From Paenibacillus_E sp052115445 (GTDB taxonomy: Bacteria > Bacillota > Bacilli > Paenibacillales > NBRC-103111), in NCBI RefSeq assembly GCF_052115445.1, contig NZ_JBFRGR010000028.1, positions 1 through 64,000 on the forward strand: a DNA stretch of 64,000 nt. The letters are read 5' to 3'. Below are positions 15,848 through 24,653 of the stretch, piece after piece. Made by a program: the position numbers and the translations under genes. The notes below the pieces were generated by a model. It had not been told where the DNA came from, ran no database searches, and worked only from the letters and a program-made list of their open reading frames with translations. Numbering within the stretch: the first letter of the stretch is position 1; every line of letters starts with the position of its first letter.

Positions 15848-17611
15848 ATGAATGTAGTAAAGAAAGAAATGATTGCCTTACTGGCTGTACTCGTATTTCT
15901 AGTTAGTACGATTACTGCACCAGCCGCGCATGCGGTATCAACAAGTTCGTCCTTTATTTTACTTTATATCGACAAGTCAGAAGCTTTCGTAAATCAAGAG
16001 CAAATCCATCTAGAATCCCCCTCTACCATCATTGATGGAAGCACCTTTGTTCCAGCCAAGTTCCTGGGTGATACATTAGGATTTCAAGTAGAATGGAATG
16101 ATTTATCCCGTACCATTCAAATGGCGCCTCCAGGTTACAACATCGTGCTTGATCCCGATCATAAGACGGTGACAACGAATGGGGTGGATGTACCCTTTAA
16201 ATCCGTAGCCGCTATCGTGAATGGCAAGTTGCTTGTGAAGCTGACATGGTTGGCTGATTACATGGGTGCAAAGTATACCTACAATAGCGAGCTAAGACGT
16301 GTAGAGATCGTGCATTTTAAAGCGCCAGAGGGCATCTACATCGATCAAGATAGTAATTCTCGCCCAGTTGCCAAATTCGCCACTGCGAAGCCTACCTACA
16401 GGCTTGGAGAGCCTGTTAAGTATTTGGATTTGAGTTATGATCCAGATGCAGAGGGTATCGTGTCTTTCGATTGGACAGGGAAACAAGAAGCATTCTTCAA
16501 AGCAGGCCAATATCCAGTAACTTTAACGGTTAAGGATGGCCATGGTCATGTGAGTAAGTTGTTCAAAAGCTTTGTTACTGTTGTAAATGAACCGTATTTG
16601 TCAGAAGTTGAATACCCGATATATATGAAACCAGTTGGCGGGTTCATCAAAACGAACTGGACGACGATTTGGTCCCATTTTAACGAGTTAGCGATGCTTC
16701 CGAAAGACGTGAAAGAAGTACAAGGACGTACGCTGCTTGTTAGCGACAGTCCAGAAGAATTCACGAGCAGCGGTATTTTGTATCAAGACAATATTAATGG
16801 TAAAGGGCGCTTATACGCGGATCATATCAATGGCACGCAACAGAAGATGACATTTGCCATCTTTGCAACAAATAACACAGATAAGCCGGTTACGATTAAA
16901 ACAACAAATAAAGGCGAAGTCTACCCTTCCGTTTATGCGAATTTGATCGGCAGCGAAGCTTCGGTTGATTTCCTTCTAAACAACGTTTACACGGATACAA
17001 TGACGGTTCCGCCTCATGCAAGTTATGTCTATGCGAAGCTACCTGATTTCTATCCAGGGCAAGGCGTGAATTTGTTCTATGATGTCGAAACAGACGGCGA
17101 GCTTCAAATGTCCTTTATCGCAACGGATAAAATGCTGACGCCAACGATAGTGAAGGAGTTGCCTTTACTCGCCTTTAACGGTCATGTTCGTGGTACTTTC
17201 CCTGTTTCCGAAATTGAATGGAAAATTGATGCCACGAGCTTTACGAAAGCCTCTAGATTAACGATCGGAGATAATAAGACGGATCCATTCGTCAAAGGCT
17301 ACGACGTAATGCGTAAGCAAGTCGTAGAGAATGGTGGTAATTACGGCGTCGTCTACAAAATTCATGCGGATAAGCCTCGCAAAATGGCTGTGATGATCAT
17401 GGCTAGAGGCGGCGTGTTTAAAGGGCCGTTTAAAATCAACGGTGAAATCATTCCTGTACCGTATTCCGGTGTCATTACGGCCTTCGATGGCTTGGTAGTA
17501 CTGGCACGTACGACAGGTACGGAAGATGCGTTAGATATTGAGTTTACGCCTCCCGCGGGCTCAGCGTTCCCGATTGATTTGATTTTCTACCCATTGGATG
17601 AGAAGAAATGA
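15848..17611 (+). CDS. Secreted protein with copper-amine-oxidase-like N-terminal and PKD-like domains
   Basis: A 587-residue exported protein with a signal peptide of about 30 residues (LLAVLVFLVSTITA then AHA|V). Residues about 35-155 match the copper amine oxidase N-terminal-like domain common in Paenibacillus surface proteins (SPSTIIDGSTFVPAKFLGD, LVKLTWLADYMGAKYTYN). About 170-250 resembles a PKD-type beta domain (SFDWTGKQEAFFKAGQYPV). The rest, 250-587, is unassigned beta-rich sequence. No oxidase catalytic domain is present, so enzymatic activity should not be inferred from the domain name. AAGGAG precedes the ATG; it is a single-gene unit between terminators. Confidence 0.8.
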   Translation: MNVVKKEMIALLAVLVFLVSTITAPAAHAVSTSSSFILLYIDKSEAFVNQEQIHLESPSTIIDGSTFVPAKFLGDTLGFQVEWNDLSRTIQMAPPGYNIVLDPDHKTVTTNGVDVPFKSVAAIVNGKLLVKLTWLADYMGAKYTYNSELRRVEIVHFKAPEGIYIDQDSNSRPVAKFATAKPTYRLGEPVKYLDLSYDPDAEGIVSFDWTGKQEAFFKAGQYPVTLTVKDGHGHVSKLFKSFVTVVNEPYLSEVEYPIYMKPVGGFIKTNWTTIWSHFNELAMLPKDVKEVQGRTLLVSDSPEEFTSSGILYQDNINGKGRLYADHINGTQQKMTFAIFATNNTDKPVTIKTTNKGEVYPSVYANLIGSEASVDFLLNNVYTDTMTVPPHASYVYAKLPDFYPGQGVNLFYDVETDGELQMSFIATDKMLTPTIVKELPLLAFNGHVRGTFPVSEIEWKIDATSFTKASRLTIGDNKTDPFVKGYDVMRKQVVENGGNYGVVYKIHADKPRKMAVMIMARGGVFKGPFKINGEIIPVPYSGVITAFDGLVVLARTTGTEDALDIEFTPPAGSAFPIDLIFYPLDEKK

Positions 17612-17617
17612 TGAATT

Positions 17618-17675
17618 AAAAAAACCAGCCGAACATCAAAGCTCATGTGAGCAATGAAGTTCAGGCTGGTTTTTT
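17618..17675. terminator. Bidirectional terminator between convergent genes
   Basis: Long inverted repeat: aaaaaaccagcc ... ggctggtttttt, with gaac/gttc and an inner gctca/tgagc hairpin. It has A-run and T-run on opposite sides and serves both the upstream plus-strand gene and clpP. Confidence 0.85.
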
Positions 17676-17689
17676 CATGTATGAAATGA

Positions 17690-18271
17690 TTAGACGCGCT
17701 CGATGACTTTATCGATGAGTCCGTATTCGGCTGCTTCTTTAGCACTCATGAAGTTATCACGGTCCGTATCCTTCTCGATGCGCTCGAACGTTTGTCCCGT
17801 GCGCTCTGCTAGGATGGTGTTCAGGTTATCTCTCATTTTCAAAATACGCTTAGCCCGAATCTCGATATCAGAGGCTTGACCTTCTGCGCCGCCAAGTGGT
17901 TGGTGAATCATGACTTCGCTGTTCGGAAGCGCGTAACGCTTGCCTTTGGCACCAGCAGTGAGCAAGAATGCACCCATGGAAGCGGCCATACCTACACAGA
18001 TCGTGGATACGTCTGGTTTGATGAACTGCATCGTGTCGAAGATCGCCATACCGGCTGTGATGGAGCCGCCTGGGCTGTTAATGTAAAGCGAGATATCTTT
18101 ATCAGGATCTTGAGCGGCCAAGAAGAGCAACTGAGCAATGATGGAATTCGCCACAACATCGTTGACACCCGTGCCTAAGAATATAATGCGGTCTTTCAGC
18201 AAGCGAGAGTAGATGTCATATCCTCTTTCACCGCGCGCGTCCTGTTCGACGACCATAGGAATAAAACTCAT
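17690..18271 (-). CDS. clpP: ATP-dependent Clp protease proteolytic subunit ClpP
   Basis: Serine protease subunit that forms the tetradecameric barrel served by ClpC/ClpX-type unfoldases. The catalytic triad is present as Ser98 (GMAAS), His123 (MIHQP) and Asp172 (DRDNF). At 193 residues it is typical, and it opens with the MSFIPMVVEQ processing region. Upstream are a consensus promoter and a CtsR heptad repeat, so it should be derepressed by heat and protein damage. GGAGGTC precedes the start. It converges on the copper-amine-oxidase-domain gene across a shared terminator. Confidence 0.97.
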   Translation of the reverse strand: MSFIPMVVEQDARGERGYDIYSRLLKDRIIFLGTGVNDVVANSIIAQLLFLAAQDPDKDISLYINSPGGSITAGMAIFDTMQFIKPDVSTICVGMAASMGAFLLTAGAKGKRYALPNSEVMIHQPLGGAEGQASDIEIRAKRILKMRDNLNTILAERTGQTFERIEKDTDRDNFMSAKEAAEYGLIDKVIERV

Positions 18272-18337
18272 GAGAATGACCTCCTTGGGGTTGGATTACC
18301 TACTATTGGGTACATACTATTTACAGTATCTACAAGT

Positions 18338-18366
18338 ATGATAACGAAAAAACGTCTGAAGGTCAA
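18338..18366 (-). promoter_or_regulatory. Sigma-A promoter of clpP
   Basis: On the minus strand TTGACC (18366-18361), 17-base spacer, TATCAT (18343-18338). The -35 hexamer is itself part of the CtsR heptad. Confidence 0.75.
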
Positions 18367-18377
18367 GAAAGGTCAAA
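18361..18377. promoter_or_regulatory. CtsR operator
   Basis: Direct heptad repeat GGTCAAG-AAA-GGTCAAA, matching the known CtsR box with three-base spacing. It overlaps the clpP -35, so bound CtsR would block RNA polymerase. Confidence 0.85.
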
Positions 18378-18385
18378 CTAAACGC

Positions 18386-18412
18386 AAAAAAAATCAGCTT
18401 CAGAGCTGATTT
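18386..18412 (-). terminator. Terminator after tRNA-Arg
   Basis: Perfect 9-bp stem aaatcagct / agctgattt with a 4-base loop, followed on the minus strand by a run of eight T. Confidence 0.85.
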
Positions 18413-18450
18413 GGCGATTAAACCGTAACTCTTGTAGCTGATTTGTTGGA

Positions 18451-18522
18451 CGCGCCCGAAAGGAATCGAACCTTTATCTCAGGCTTCGGAGGCCTACGTC
18501 ATATCCATTGGACCACGGGCGC
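18451..18522 (-). tRNA. tRNA-Arg (anticodon CCG)
   Basis: Minus-strand cloverleaf: acceptor GCGCCCG pairs with CGGGCGC, the anticodon stem is TAGGC/GCCTG with loop CTCCGAA (anticodon CCG, decoding CGG), and the T-loop is TTCGATT. The 3' CCA is not encoded. A strong terminator follows. Confidence 0.92.
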
Positions 18523-18629
18523 ATAGTAGTAGAAAAAGTGAAGCAAGGGTTATTATAAGTCAGCTTTCCATAAAAAGCAAGATGGTAAGCCCTTACAGGC
18601 CTATTTGGAGAAAAATGTTTGAACAAATG

Positions 18630-18658
18630 TTGAATGTTGCGAAGGAAATGGTTATAAT
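18630..18658 (+). promoter_or_regulatory. Sigma-A promoter of the cggR-glycolytic operon
   Basis: TTGAAT (18630-18635), 17-base spacer, TATAAT (18653-18658). The CggR operator lies about 60 bases downstream. Confidence 0.75.
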
Positions 18659-18718
18659 AAGAACTGTAAACGAGAAACGAAATACGGAATTGTGCAAGGA
18701 ACTTTTTTTTCACCCGGG

Positions 18719-18754
18719 TGGGACATAAAATGTATACCTGGGACAAAAAACGTC
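18719..18754 (+). promoter_or_regulatory. CggR operator
   Basis: TGGGAC-N6-TGTA-N4-TGGGAC-N6-CGTC, matching the two-half-site architecture described for the B. subtilis CggR operator. It is downstream of the promoter and upstream of the cggR start, consistent with a roadblock that is relieved by fructose 1,6-bisphosphate. Confidence 0.85.
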
Positions 18755-18787
18755 CTACATTGGATCGGGAGCGTTGGAAGTCGTCCT

Positions 18788-19810
18788 ATGAGAGAGATTC
18801 TAGACATTCAGAAACAGCTCATGCCTGATCTTATGGACATCATGAAGAAACGCTACTCGATTCTGCAACACATCTTGGTCTCCGGTGTTGTCGGACGAAG
18901 GACGTTAGCGTCCTCACTCGACATGACGGAGCGCGTACTGCGCGGTGAAGTCGATTTCCTGAAGGAGCTAGGGCTTCTGGAGTCGGACGCAAGCGGCATG
19001 AAGATCAGCGAGTCTGGTCGTCAACTGCTGGAAGACATGCAGCCGATCATTAAGATGGCGTTTGGCTTAACAGATCTGGAAGATAGCATTGCCAAAGCTT
19101 TTCACATCTCCAATGTGATTATCGTACCTGGGGATTCCGACACTTCCGTATTTACGAAGAAAGAGCTTGGACGCGCTGGCGCGGCCGCCTTGCGTAAATA
19201 TGTCGCCAAAGATGATATCATCGCGGTAACAGGTGGGTCGACCATGGCTCAGATCGCTAATAACCTAGCTATCTCGTCTTCGATGAAAGGTAGTTGGTTC
19301 GTTCCTGCACGTGGAGGACTTGGTGAAAGTGTGGATATGCAAGCGAACACGATTGCTTCCATCATGGCCAAGAAAACTGGCGGGAAATACAGGTTGCTGC
19401 ATGTGCCAGATCATCTTGGGGAAGAAGCGTATCAATCGCTGATTCAAGATCCACAGATTCAGGAAGTTGTAAACGCGGTGCGCAGTTGTCGCATTGTTGT
19501 ACATGGTATCGGAGATGCTATGGTCATGGCACGCAGACGTAAAGTAGATAATGATACTACGAGCAGTCTGAGAGCTGATGGTGCACTTGCTGAGGCGCTT
19601 GGTTATTATTTTGACCGCCAAGGAAATGTGGTTCATAAGATGCCGACAGTCGGACTTCGACTGGAAGATCTGCAGCGTGTTGAGGTTGTGATTGGTGTTG
19701 CTGGCGGGAAGAGCAAGGGGGAAGCGATCGCTTCTGTACTACGACATGGGCAAGAAGATGTACTTGTTACAGATGAAGCAGCTGCCTTAGAAATCATGAA
19801 GCATGTATAG
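18788..19810 (+). CDS. cggR: Central glycolytic genes regulator CggR
   Basis: SorC/DeoR-type repressor of the lower-glycolysis operon; fructose 1,6-bisphosphate relieves repression (family knowledge). The N-terminus MREILDIQKQLMPDLMDIM and the HTH (GRRTLASSLDMTERVLRGEV) match CggR, followed by a sugar-phosphate-binding domain with TGGSTMAQIANN and VPARGGLGE. ATG 18788 gives the expected 340 residues, with GGAAG seven bases upstream; the frame stays open upstream across the operator, which should not be coding. gap follows 82 bases downstream. Confidence 0.94.
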   Translation: MREILDIQKQLMPDLMDIMKKRYSILQHILVSGVVGRRTLASSLDMTERVLRGEVDFLKELGLLESDASGMKISESGRQLLEDMQPIIKMAFGLTDLEDSIAKAFHISNVIIVPGDSDTSVFTKKELGRAGAAALRKYVAKDDIIAVTGGSTMAQIANNLAISSSMKGSWFVPARGGLGESVDMQANTIASIMAKKTGGKYRLLHVPDHLGEEAYQSLIQDPQIQEVVNAVRSCRIVVHGIGDAMVMARRRKVDNDTTSSLRADGALAEALGYYFDRQGNVVHKMPTVGLRLEDLQRVEVVIGVAGGKSKGEAIASVLRHGQEDVLVTDEAAALEIMKHV

Positions 19811-19833
19811 CTGAAAGTTGCCATCATAACGTA

Positions 19834-19847
19834 AGCCATTCATGGCT
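19834..19847 (+). other. Small hairpin between cggR and gap
   Basis: agcca-ttca-tggct followed by gcgtttt. In B. subtilis the cggR-gapA transcript is cut near here, so this could be a processing or stabilising stem. It is short and unproven. Confidence 0.3.
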
Positions 19848-19892
19848 GCGTTTTGAAATATAATATTTATGTAATCTTAGGAGGAAATGACG

Positions 19893-20900
19893 ATGACAAC
19901 AAAAGTAGGTATTAACGGTTTCGGACGTATTGGTCGTAACGTATTCCGCGCAGCATTGAACAACCCAGATGTACAAATCGTAGCAGTTAACGATTTGACA
20001 GACGTTAAAACATTGGCTCACTTGCTTAAATATGACACTACTCACGGTAAACTAGACGCTACAGTTGAAGCTGGCGAAGGCGAATTGATCGTTAACGGTC
20101 GTTCCATCAAAGTTTTTGCTGAGCGTAACCCTGGGGATCTGCCATGGGCTTCTGTAGGCGCTGAAATCGTAATCGAATCCACTGGTATTTTCACAGCGAA
20201 AGAAAAAGCAGAACTTCACTTGAAAGGTGGAGCTAAGAAAGTTATCATTTCCGCTCCAGCTTCTGACGAAGATATCACAATCGTACTTGGTGTTAACGAA
20301 GACAAATACGATCCAGCTGCACACACAATCATCTCCAACGCTTCTTGTACAACAAACTGTCTAGCTCCTTTCGCGAAAGTTATCAACGATAGCTTCGGAA
20401 TCGTAAAAGGTATGATGACAACTGTTCACTCGTACACAAATGACCAATCCGTTCTAGACGTTCCACATAAAGACCTTCGTCGTGCTCGTGCAGCAGCTGA
20501 GAACATCATTCCTTCCAGCACTGGCGCAGCAAAAGCAATCGGTCTAGTACTTCCTGAGCTTAAAGGCAAATTGAACGGTATGGCAATGCGTGTTCCTACA
20601 CCTAACGTATCCGTAACTGATTTGGTTGTTGAGCTTAAAGTTAACGTAACTGTTGACGAAGTAAACGCAGCTTTGAAAGCAGCTTCCGAAGGCCCTCTTA
20701 AAGGCATTCTTAACTACACAGAAGATGCACTTGTATCCAGCGACTTCAATGGTGACCCAGCTTCCTCGACAATCGATGCATTGTCCACAATGGTAGTTGG
20801 CGACAACATGTTGAAAGTTGTTTCCTGGTACGATAACGAGTGGGGTTACTCCAACCGCGTTGTTGACTTGGTAGCTTTCATCGCGAAAAAAGGTCTGTAA
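19893..20900 (+). CDS. gap: Glyceraldehyde-3-phosphate dehydrogenase, glycolytic NAD type
   Basis: Oxidises glyceraldehyde 3-phosphate to 1,3-bisphosphoglycerate. The NAD fold starts KVGINGFGRIGRN. Asp34 in AVNDLTD marks NAD preference and the glycolytic form. The catalytic Cys152 is in SNASCTTNC. ATG 19893 is preferred because AGGAGG (19879-19884) lies eight bases upstream; ATG 19887 is only two bases from it. Codon use looks strongly optimised, as expected for a highly expressed gene. It is 335 residues long and the first structural gene after cggR. Confidence 0.97.
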   Translation: MTTKVGINGFGRIGRNVFRAALNNPDVQIVAVNDLTDVKTLAHLLKYDTTHGKLDATVEAGEGELIVNGRSIKVFAERNPGDLPWASVGAEIVIESTGIFTAKEKAELHLKGGAKKVIISAPASDEDITIVLGVNEDKYDPAAHTIISNASCTTNCLAPFAKVINDSFGIVKGMMTTVHSYTNDQSVLDVPHKDLRRARAAAENIIPSSTGAAKAIGLVLPELKGKLNGMAMRVPTPNVSVTDLVVELKVNVTVDEVNAALKAASEGPLKGILNYTEDALVSSDFNGDPASSTIDALSTMVVGDNMLKVVSWYDNEWGYSNRVVDLVAFIAKKGL

Positions 20901-20925
20901 TTTCATAATTCATCAACTGGAAAAC

Positions 20926-20961
20926 CACATGAAGGGGAGAAGAGATTCTCCTCTTTATGTG
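20926..20961 (+). other. Long hairpin between gap and pgk
   Basis: 15-bp stem with two G-T pairs (20926-20940 with 20947-20961) and a 6-base loop, without a T-run. Probably a partial terminator or an mRNA stabiliser that uncouples gap levels from pgk. Confidence 0.5.
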
Positions 20962-21017
20962 CGATTTACACATGGAAAAAGATAGAACCGGTAGATAACC
21001 ATACATGCCAGAGCTAA

Positions 21018-21060
21018 TGCTTACGAAGTCAGTTTTCTGACGAAAACTTTTAGGAGGCCT
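21018..21060 (+). promoter_or_regulatory. pgk leader element with conserved hairpin
   Basis: Contains the stem AGTTTTC (21032-21038) / GAAAACT (21043-21049) with loop TGAC, ending at the AGGAGG site. A near copy precedes tpi, with a compensatory base pair. Confidence 0.6.
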
Positions 21061-21065
21061 TTACG

Positions 21066-22247
21066 ATGAATAAGAAAAGTGTTCGCGATGTTGAAGTAGC
21101 TGGTAAAAGAGTATTTGTTCGCGTTGATTTCAACGTGCCTGTAGAAAACGGACAAATCACTGACGATACACGTATCAGAGAAACGCTTCCTACGATTAAA
21201 TTCTTAGTTGAGCAAGGCGCTAAAGTAATTCTTGCTGCGCATTTTGGTCGTCCAAACGGTCAAGTGGTTGAAGAGCTTCGTTTAACACCAGTTGCTGCGA
21301 AATTGGCTGAGCTTCTGGGGCAAAACGTGATCAAAGCGGATCAATCCGTTGGTGAAATCGTGAAAGCACAAGTTGATGCGCTTGAAAATGGCGACGTTCT
21401 TTTGCTTGAAAACGTTCGTTTCAACGAAGGTGAAGAGAAGAATGATCCTGAATTGGCAAAAGCTTTTGCTGATCTAGCTGATCTATTCGTGAATGATGCT
21501 TTCGGTGCTGCTCACCGTGCACATGCTTCGACTTCAGGCATTGCTGCTTATATCCCAGCTGTTTCCGGTCTTTTGATGGAGAAAGAGCTTGATGTTCTTG
21601 GTAAAGCATTGAACAACCCAGAGCGTCCTTTCACAGCGATCGTTGGTGGATCCAAAGTAAAAGACAAAATTGCAGTCATTGAGAACCTTCTGAACATTGC
21701 AGACAACGTCTTGATTGGCGGCGGTCTTTCCTATACATTCTTGAAAGCACAAGGCTATGAAATCGGTAAATCACTTCTGGACAATTCGAAGCTTGATTTA
21801 GCGCTTAGCTTTATTGCGAAAGCCAAAGAAAAAGGCGTTAACTTCTTGCTTCCAGTGGATATCGTTGTTGCTGATAAATTTGGCGCAGATGCGAACACGC
21901 AAATCGTTGGCATTGACAGCATTCCTGCAGATTGGGAAGGCATTGACATCGGACCGAAAACACGTGAAATGTATGCAGACGTTATCGCAAAATCCAAACT
22001 TGTTGTTTGGAACGGACCGATGGGCGTATTCGAAATTGAGCCTTTCTCCCACGGTACACGTGCAGTAGCACAAGCATGTGCAGACACGGAAGGTTACACA
22101 GTTATCGGTGGTGGCGATTCCGCTGCTGCAACTGAGAAATTCCACTTGGCTGAGCAAATGAACCACATGTCCACAGGCGGCGGCGCTTCCTTGGAATTCA
22201 TGGAAGGTAAAGCATTGCCAGGTGTAGTAGCACTTAACGACAAATAA
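21066..22247 (+). CDS. pgk: Phosphoglycerate kinase
   Basis: Transfers phosphate from 1,3-bisphosphoglycerate to ADP. Signatures include FVRVDFNVPVENGQ at the N-terminus, ILAAHFGRPNG, ENVRFNEGEEKND, and the C-terminal nucleotide loop GGGDSAAATEKF plus STGGGASLEFMEG. Length 393 is normal. AGGAGG in the conserved leader sits seven bases before the ATG. It lies between gap and tpi in the CggR operon. Confidence 0.97.
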   Translation: MNKKSVRDVEVAGKRVFVRVDFNVPVENGQITDDTRIRETLPTIKFLVEQGAKVILAAHFGRPNGQVVEELRLTPVAAKLAELLGQNVIKADQSVGEIVKAQVDALENGDVLLLENVRFNEGEEKNDPELAKAFADLADLFVNDAFGAAHRAHASTSGIAAYIPAVSGLLMEKELDVLGKALNNPERPFTAIVGGSKVKDKIAVIENLLNIADNVLIGGGLSYTFLKAQGYEIGKSLLDNSKLDLALSFIAKAKEKGVNFLLPVDIVVADKFGADANTQIVGIDSIPADWEGIDIGPKTREMYADVIAKSKLVVWNGPMGVFEIEPFSHGTRAVAQACADTEGYTVIGGGDSAAATEKFHLAEQMNHMSTGGGASLEFMEGKALPGVVALNDK

Positions 22248-22272
22248 GAAATTATTTTTCATACACAAGCGT

Positions 22273-22316
22273 ATGCTTTCGACGTCAGTTATTCTGACGA
22301 ATAACTTTAAGGAGCC
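22273..22316 (+). promoter_or_regulatory. tpi leader element with conserved hairpin
   Basis: Counterpart of the pgk leader: stem AGTTATTC (22287-22294) / GAATAACT (22299-22306), loop TGAC, then AAGGAG. The extra A-T pair relative to pgk keeps the stem intact. Confidence 0.6.
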
Positions 22317-22323
22317 TTAACTC

Positions 22324-23076
22324 ATGAGTAGAACACCGATTATCGCGGGTAACTGGAAAATGTTCAAAACCGTTTCCGAAGCAATCAGCTTCGTGAACGA
22401 AGTAAAAGGCAGCACAGTAGAAGGCGTGGAGAGCGTTATTTGCTCCCCTTTCACAAACCTTCCTGCGCTTGTTGAAGCTACAAAAGGTACTAACGTTCAT
22501 GTTGGCGCACAAAACCTTCACTTTGAAGATAACGGTGCATTCACTGGTGAAATCAGCGGCGTAATGCTGAAAGACCTTGGCGTTGAGTATGTCATCATCG
22601 GTCACTCCGAGCGTAGAGCTTACTTCGCTGAGTCTGACGAAATCGTGAACAAGAAAGTCGTTGCGGCTTTCAAACACGGCTTGAAACCAATTCTTTGTGT
22701 AGGCGAGAAGTTGGAAGAGCGTGAAGCGGGTCAAACGAAAGACGTTTGTAAAGTACAAACAGAAGCAGCTTTCGCTGGTCTGAGTGCAGAGCAAGCAGCA
22801 CAAGTCGTTATCGCTTATGAGCCAATTTGGGCGATCGGTACAGGTAAATCTTCCACTGCGGAAGATGCACAAGACGTAATTGGCTATATCCGTACTTTGG
22901 TTAGCGGTCTTTATGGCCCAGCAGTTGCAGATGCAGTTCGCATCCAATATGGCGGCAGCGTGAAGCCGAACAACATCGCTGAGTATATGGCACAGCCTGA
23001 CATTGACGGCGCACTTGTAGGCGGAGCGAGCCTTGAGTCCACTTCCTACATCCAACTCGTCCAGGGGGCGAAGTAA
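22324..23076 (+). CDS. tpiA: Triosephosphate isomerase
   Basis: TIM-barrel enzyme interconverting dihydroxyacetone phosphate and glyceraldehyde 3-phosphate. Catalytic features are present: the N-terminal Lys in AGNWKMFK, the His in IIGHSERR, the Glu in AYEPIWAIGTGK, and the phosphate loop YGGSVKPNN. Length 250 is normal. The stop is separated from the gpmI ATG by one base. Confidence 0.97.
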   Translation: MSRTPIIAGNWKMFKTVSEAISFVNEVKGSTVEGVESVICSPFTNLPALVEATKGTNVHVGAQNLHFEDNGAFTGEISGVMLKDLGVEYVIIGHSERRAYFAESDEIVNKKVVAAFKHGLKPILCVGEKLEEREAGQTKDVCKVQTEAAFAGLSAEQAAQVVIAYEPIWAIGTGKSSTAEDAQDVIGYIRTLVSGLYGPAVADAVRIQYGGSVKPNNIAEYMAQPDIDGALVGGASLESTSYIQLVQGAK

Positions 23077-23077
23077 C

Positions 23078-24616
23078 ATGTCCAGACCGAAACCGGTAGC
23101 ACTCATCATTCTCGATGGCTTCGGACTCCGCTCGGAAGAGCAGGGGAATGCGGTTGCTCATGCCAAAAAGCCTAACTATGACCGTTACTGGTCTACGTTC
23201 CCTCATACAACCCTCACGGCTTGTGGTGAGGCTGTAGGTTTGCCAGAAGGCCAGATGGGAAATTCTGAAGTAGGACACCTGAACATCGGCGCTGGCCGTG
23301 TGGTTTATCAGGATCTGACGCGGATTTCGAAATCGATTCGTGATGGTGAATTTTACGATAATGAAACGATTGTCGGCGCACTTCGTCATGCCAAAGAGAA
23401 CGGCAAGAAGCTGCACCTGTACGGTTTACTTTCTGATGGCGGCGTACACAGTCACATTCAACATTTGTTTGCTCTATTGGAATTAGCGAAAAAAGAAGAG
23501 TTCAATGACGTTTACATCCACGCATTCCTGGACGGCCGCGACGTGGCTCCAGACTCTGCGAAGGGGTATATGGCGAGTCTTTTGAGCAAAATCGAAGAAG
23601 TCGGCGTAGGCAAAATTGCGACTGTACAAGGCCGCTATTATGCGATGGACCGCGACAAACGCTGGGAGCGTACGGAGAAATCCTACCGCGCCATGGTGTA
23701 TGGCGATGGCCCAACCTACACGGATCCGATGAAAGCGATCGAGGAGTCTTACGAGAAATCCGTCTATGACGAGTTCGTTATGCCAACGGTTATCGTTGGT
23801 GATGATGGTCAGCCGGTAGGACTTGTAGAGTCAGGCGATGCCGTGATCTTCTTTAACTTCCGTCCTGACCGCGCGATTCAGCTTTCGCAGGTCTTTACGA
23901 ATGAAGACTTCCGCGGCTTTGATCGTGGTCCTAAAGTCGCTAAAAACCTCTACTACGTCTGTCTTACGCTGTTCAGCGAGTCTGTAGACGGTTTCGTAGC
24001 GTACAAACCGAAAAATCTCGATAACACGCTTGGTGAGGTGTTGGCTCAGAACGGTTTGAAACAGCTTCGCGCAGCAGAAACTGAAAAGTATCCGCACGTG
24101 ACGTTCTTCTTCAGCGGTGGTCGTGATGCTGAATTGCCAGGCGAGACTCGCTTGTTGATTCCTTCACCGAAGGTTGCTACCTATGACTTGCAACCGGAAA
24201 TGAGCGCTTATGAATTGGCAGACGCAGTGGTTAAAGAAGTAGAAGCGGAGCGTCATGATGTGATCATCTTGAACTTTGCCAACCCTGACATGGTAGGTCA
24301 CTCTGGATTGCTGGAGCCAACGGTCAAAGCAATTGAAGCGACAGACGAGTGTCTTGGTAAAGTAGTCGAAGCTATTCTAGCTAAAGGCGGCGTAGTCTGC
24401 ATCACAGCGGATCACGGAAATGCCGATGTCGTTACGAATGCAGACGGCTCACGCAACACAGCACATACAACGAATCCGGTGCCTTTTATTGTGACAGACA
24501 AATCTGTTACACTAAGAGATGGCGGAATTCTGGCAGATATTGCACCAACGATGCTAGACTTCTTAGAAGTAAAGCTTCCGGAAGAAATGACCGGCACAAC
24601 AATTGTAAACAAGTAA
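23078..24616 (+). CDS. gpmI: 2,3-bisphosphoglycerate-independent phosphoglycerate mutase
   Basis: Manganese-dependent mutase of the alkaline phosphatase superfamily, interconverting 3- and 2-phosphoglycerate. The phosphoserine nucleophile lies in MGNSEVGHLNIG near residue 60; other metal-site motifs are LIILDGFG, GDAVIFFNFRPDRA, NFANPDMVGHSG and TADHGNAD. Length 512 is normal. ATG 23078 directly follows the tpi stop; its ribosome binding site (GGGGGCG) lies within the tpi end, so translation is probably coupled. Confidence 0.97.
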   Translation: MSRPKPVALIILDGFGLRSEEQGNAVAHAKKPNYDRYWSTFPHTTLTACGEAVGLPEGQMGNSEVGHLNIGAGRVVYQDLTRISKSIRDGEFYDNETIVGALRHAKENGKKLHLYGLLSDGGVHSHIQHLFALLELAKKEEFNDVYIHAFLDGRDVAPDSAKGYMASLLSKIEEVGVGKIATVQGRYYAMDRDKRWERTEKSYRAMVYGDGPTYTDPMKAIEESYEKSVYDEFVMPTVIVGDDGQPVGLVESGDAVIFFNFRPDRAIQLSQVFTNEDFRGFDRGPKVAKNLYYVCLTLFSESVDGFVAYKPKNLDNTLGEVLAQNGLKQLRAAETEKYPHVTFFFSGGRDAELPGETRLLIPSPKVATYDLQPEMSAYELADAVVKEVEAERHDVIILNFANPDMVGHSGLLEPTVKAIEATDECLGKVVEAILAKGGVVCITADHGNADVVTNADGSRNTAHTTNPVPFIVTDKSVTLRDGGILADIAPTMLDFLEVKLPEEMTGTTIVNK

Positions 24617-24653
24617 AACTAAACTTATTTTATTGAAGGAGTGTTTTATCACA

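Noticed and set aside
22285..23109. 274-codon minus-strand frame opposite tpi
   Set aside because: Same codon-bias artefact over a complete triosephosphate isomerase gene.
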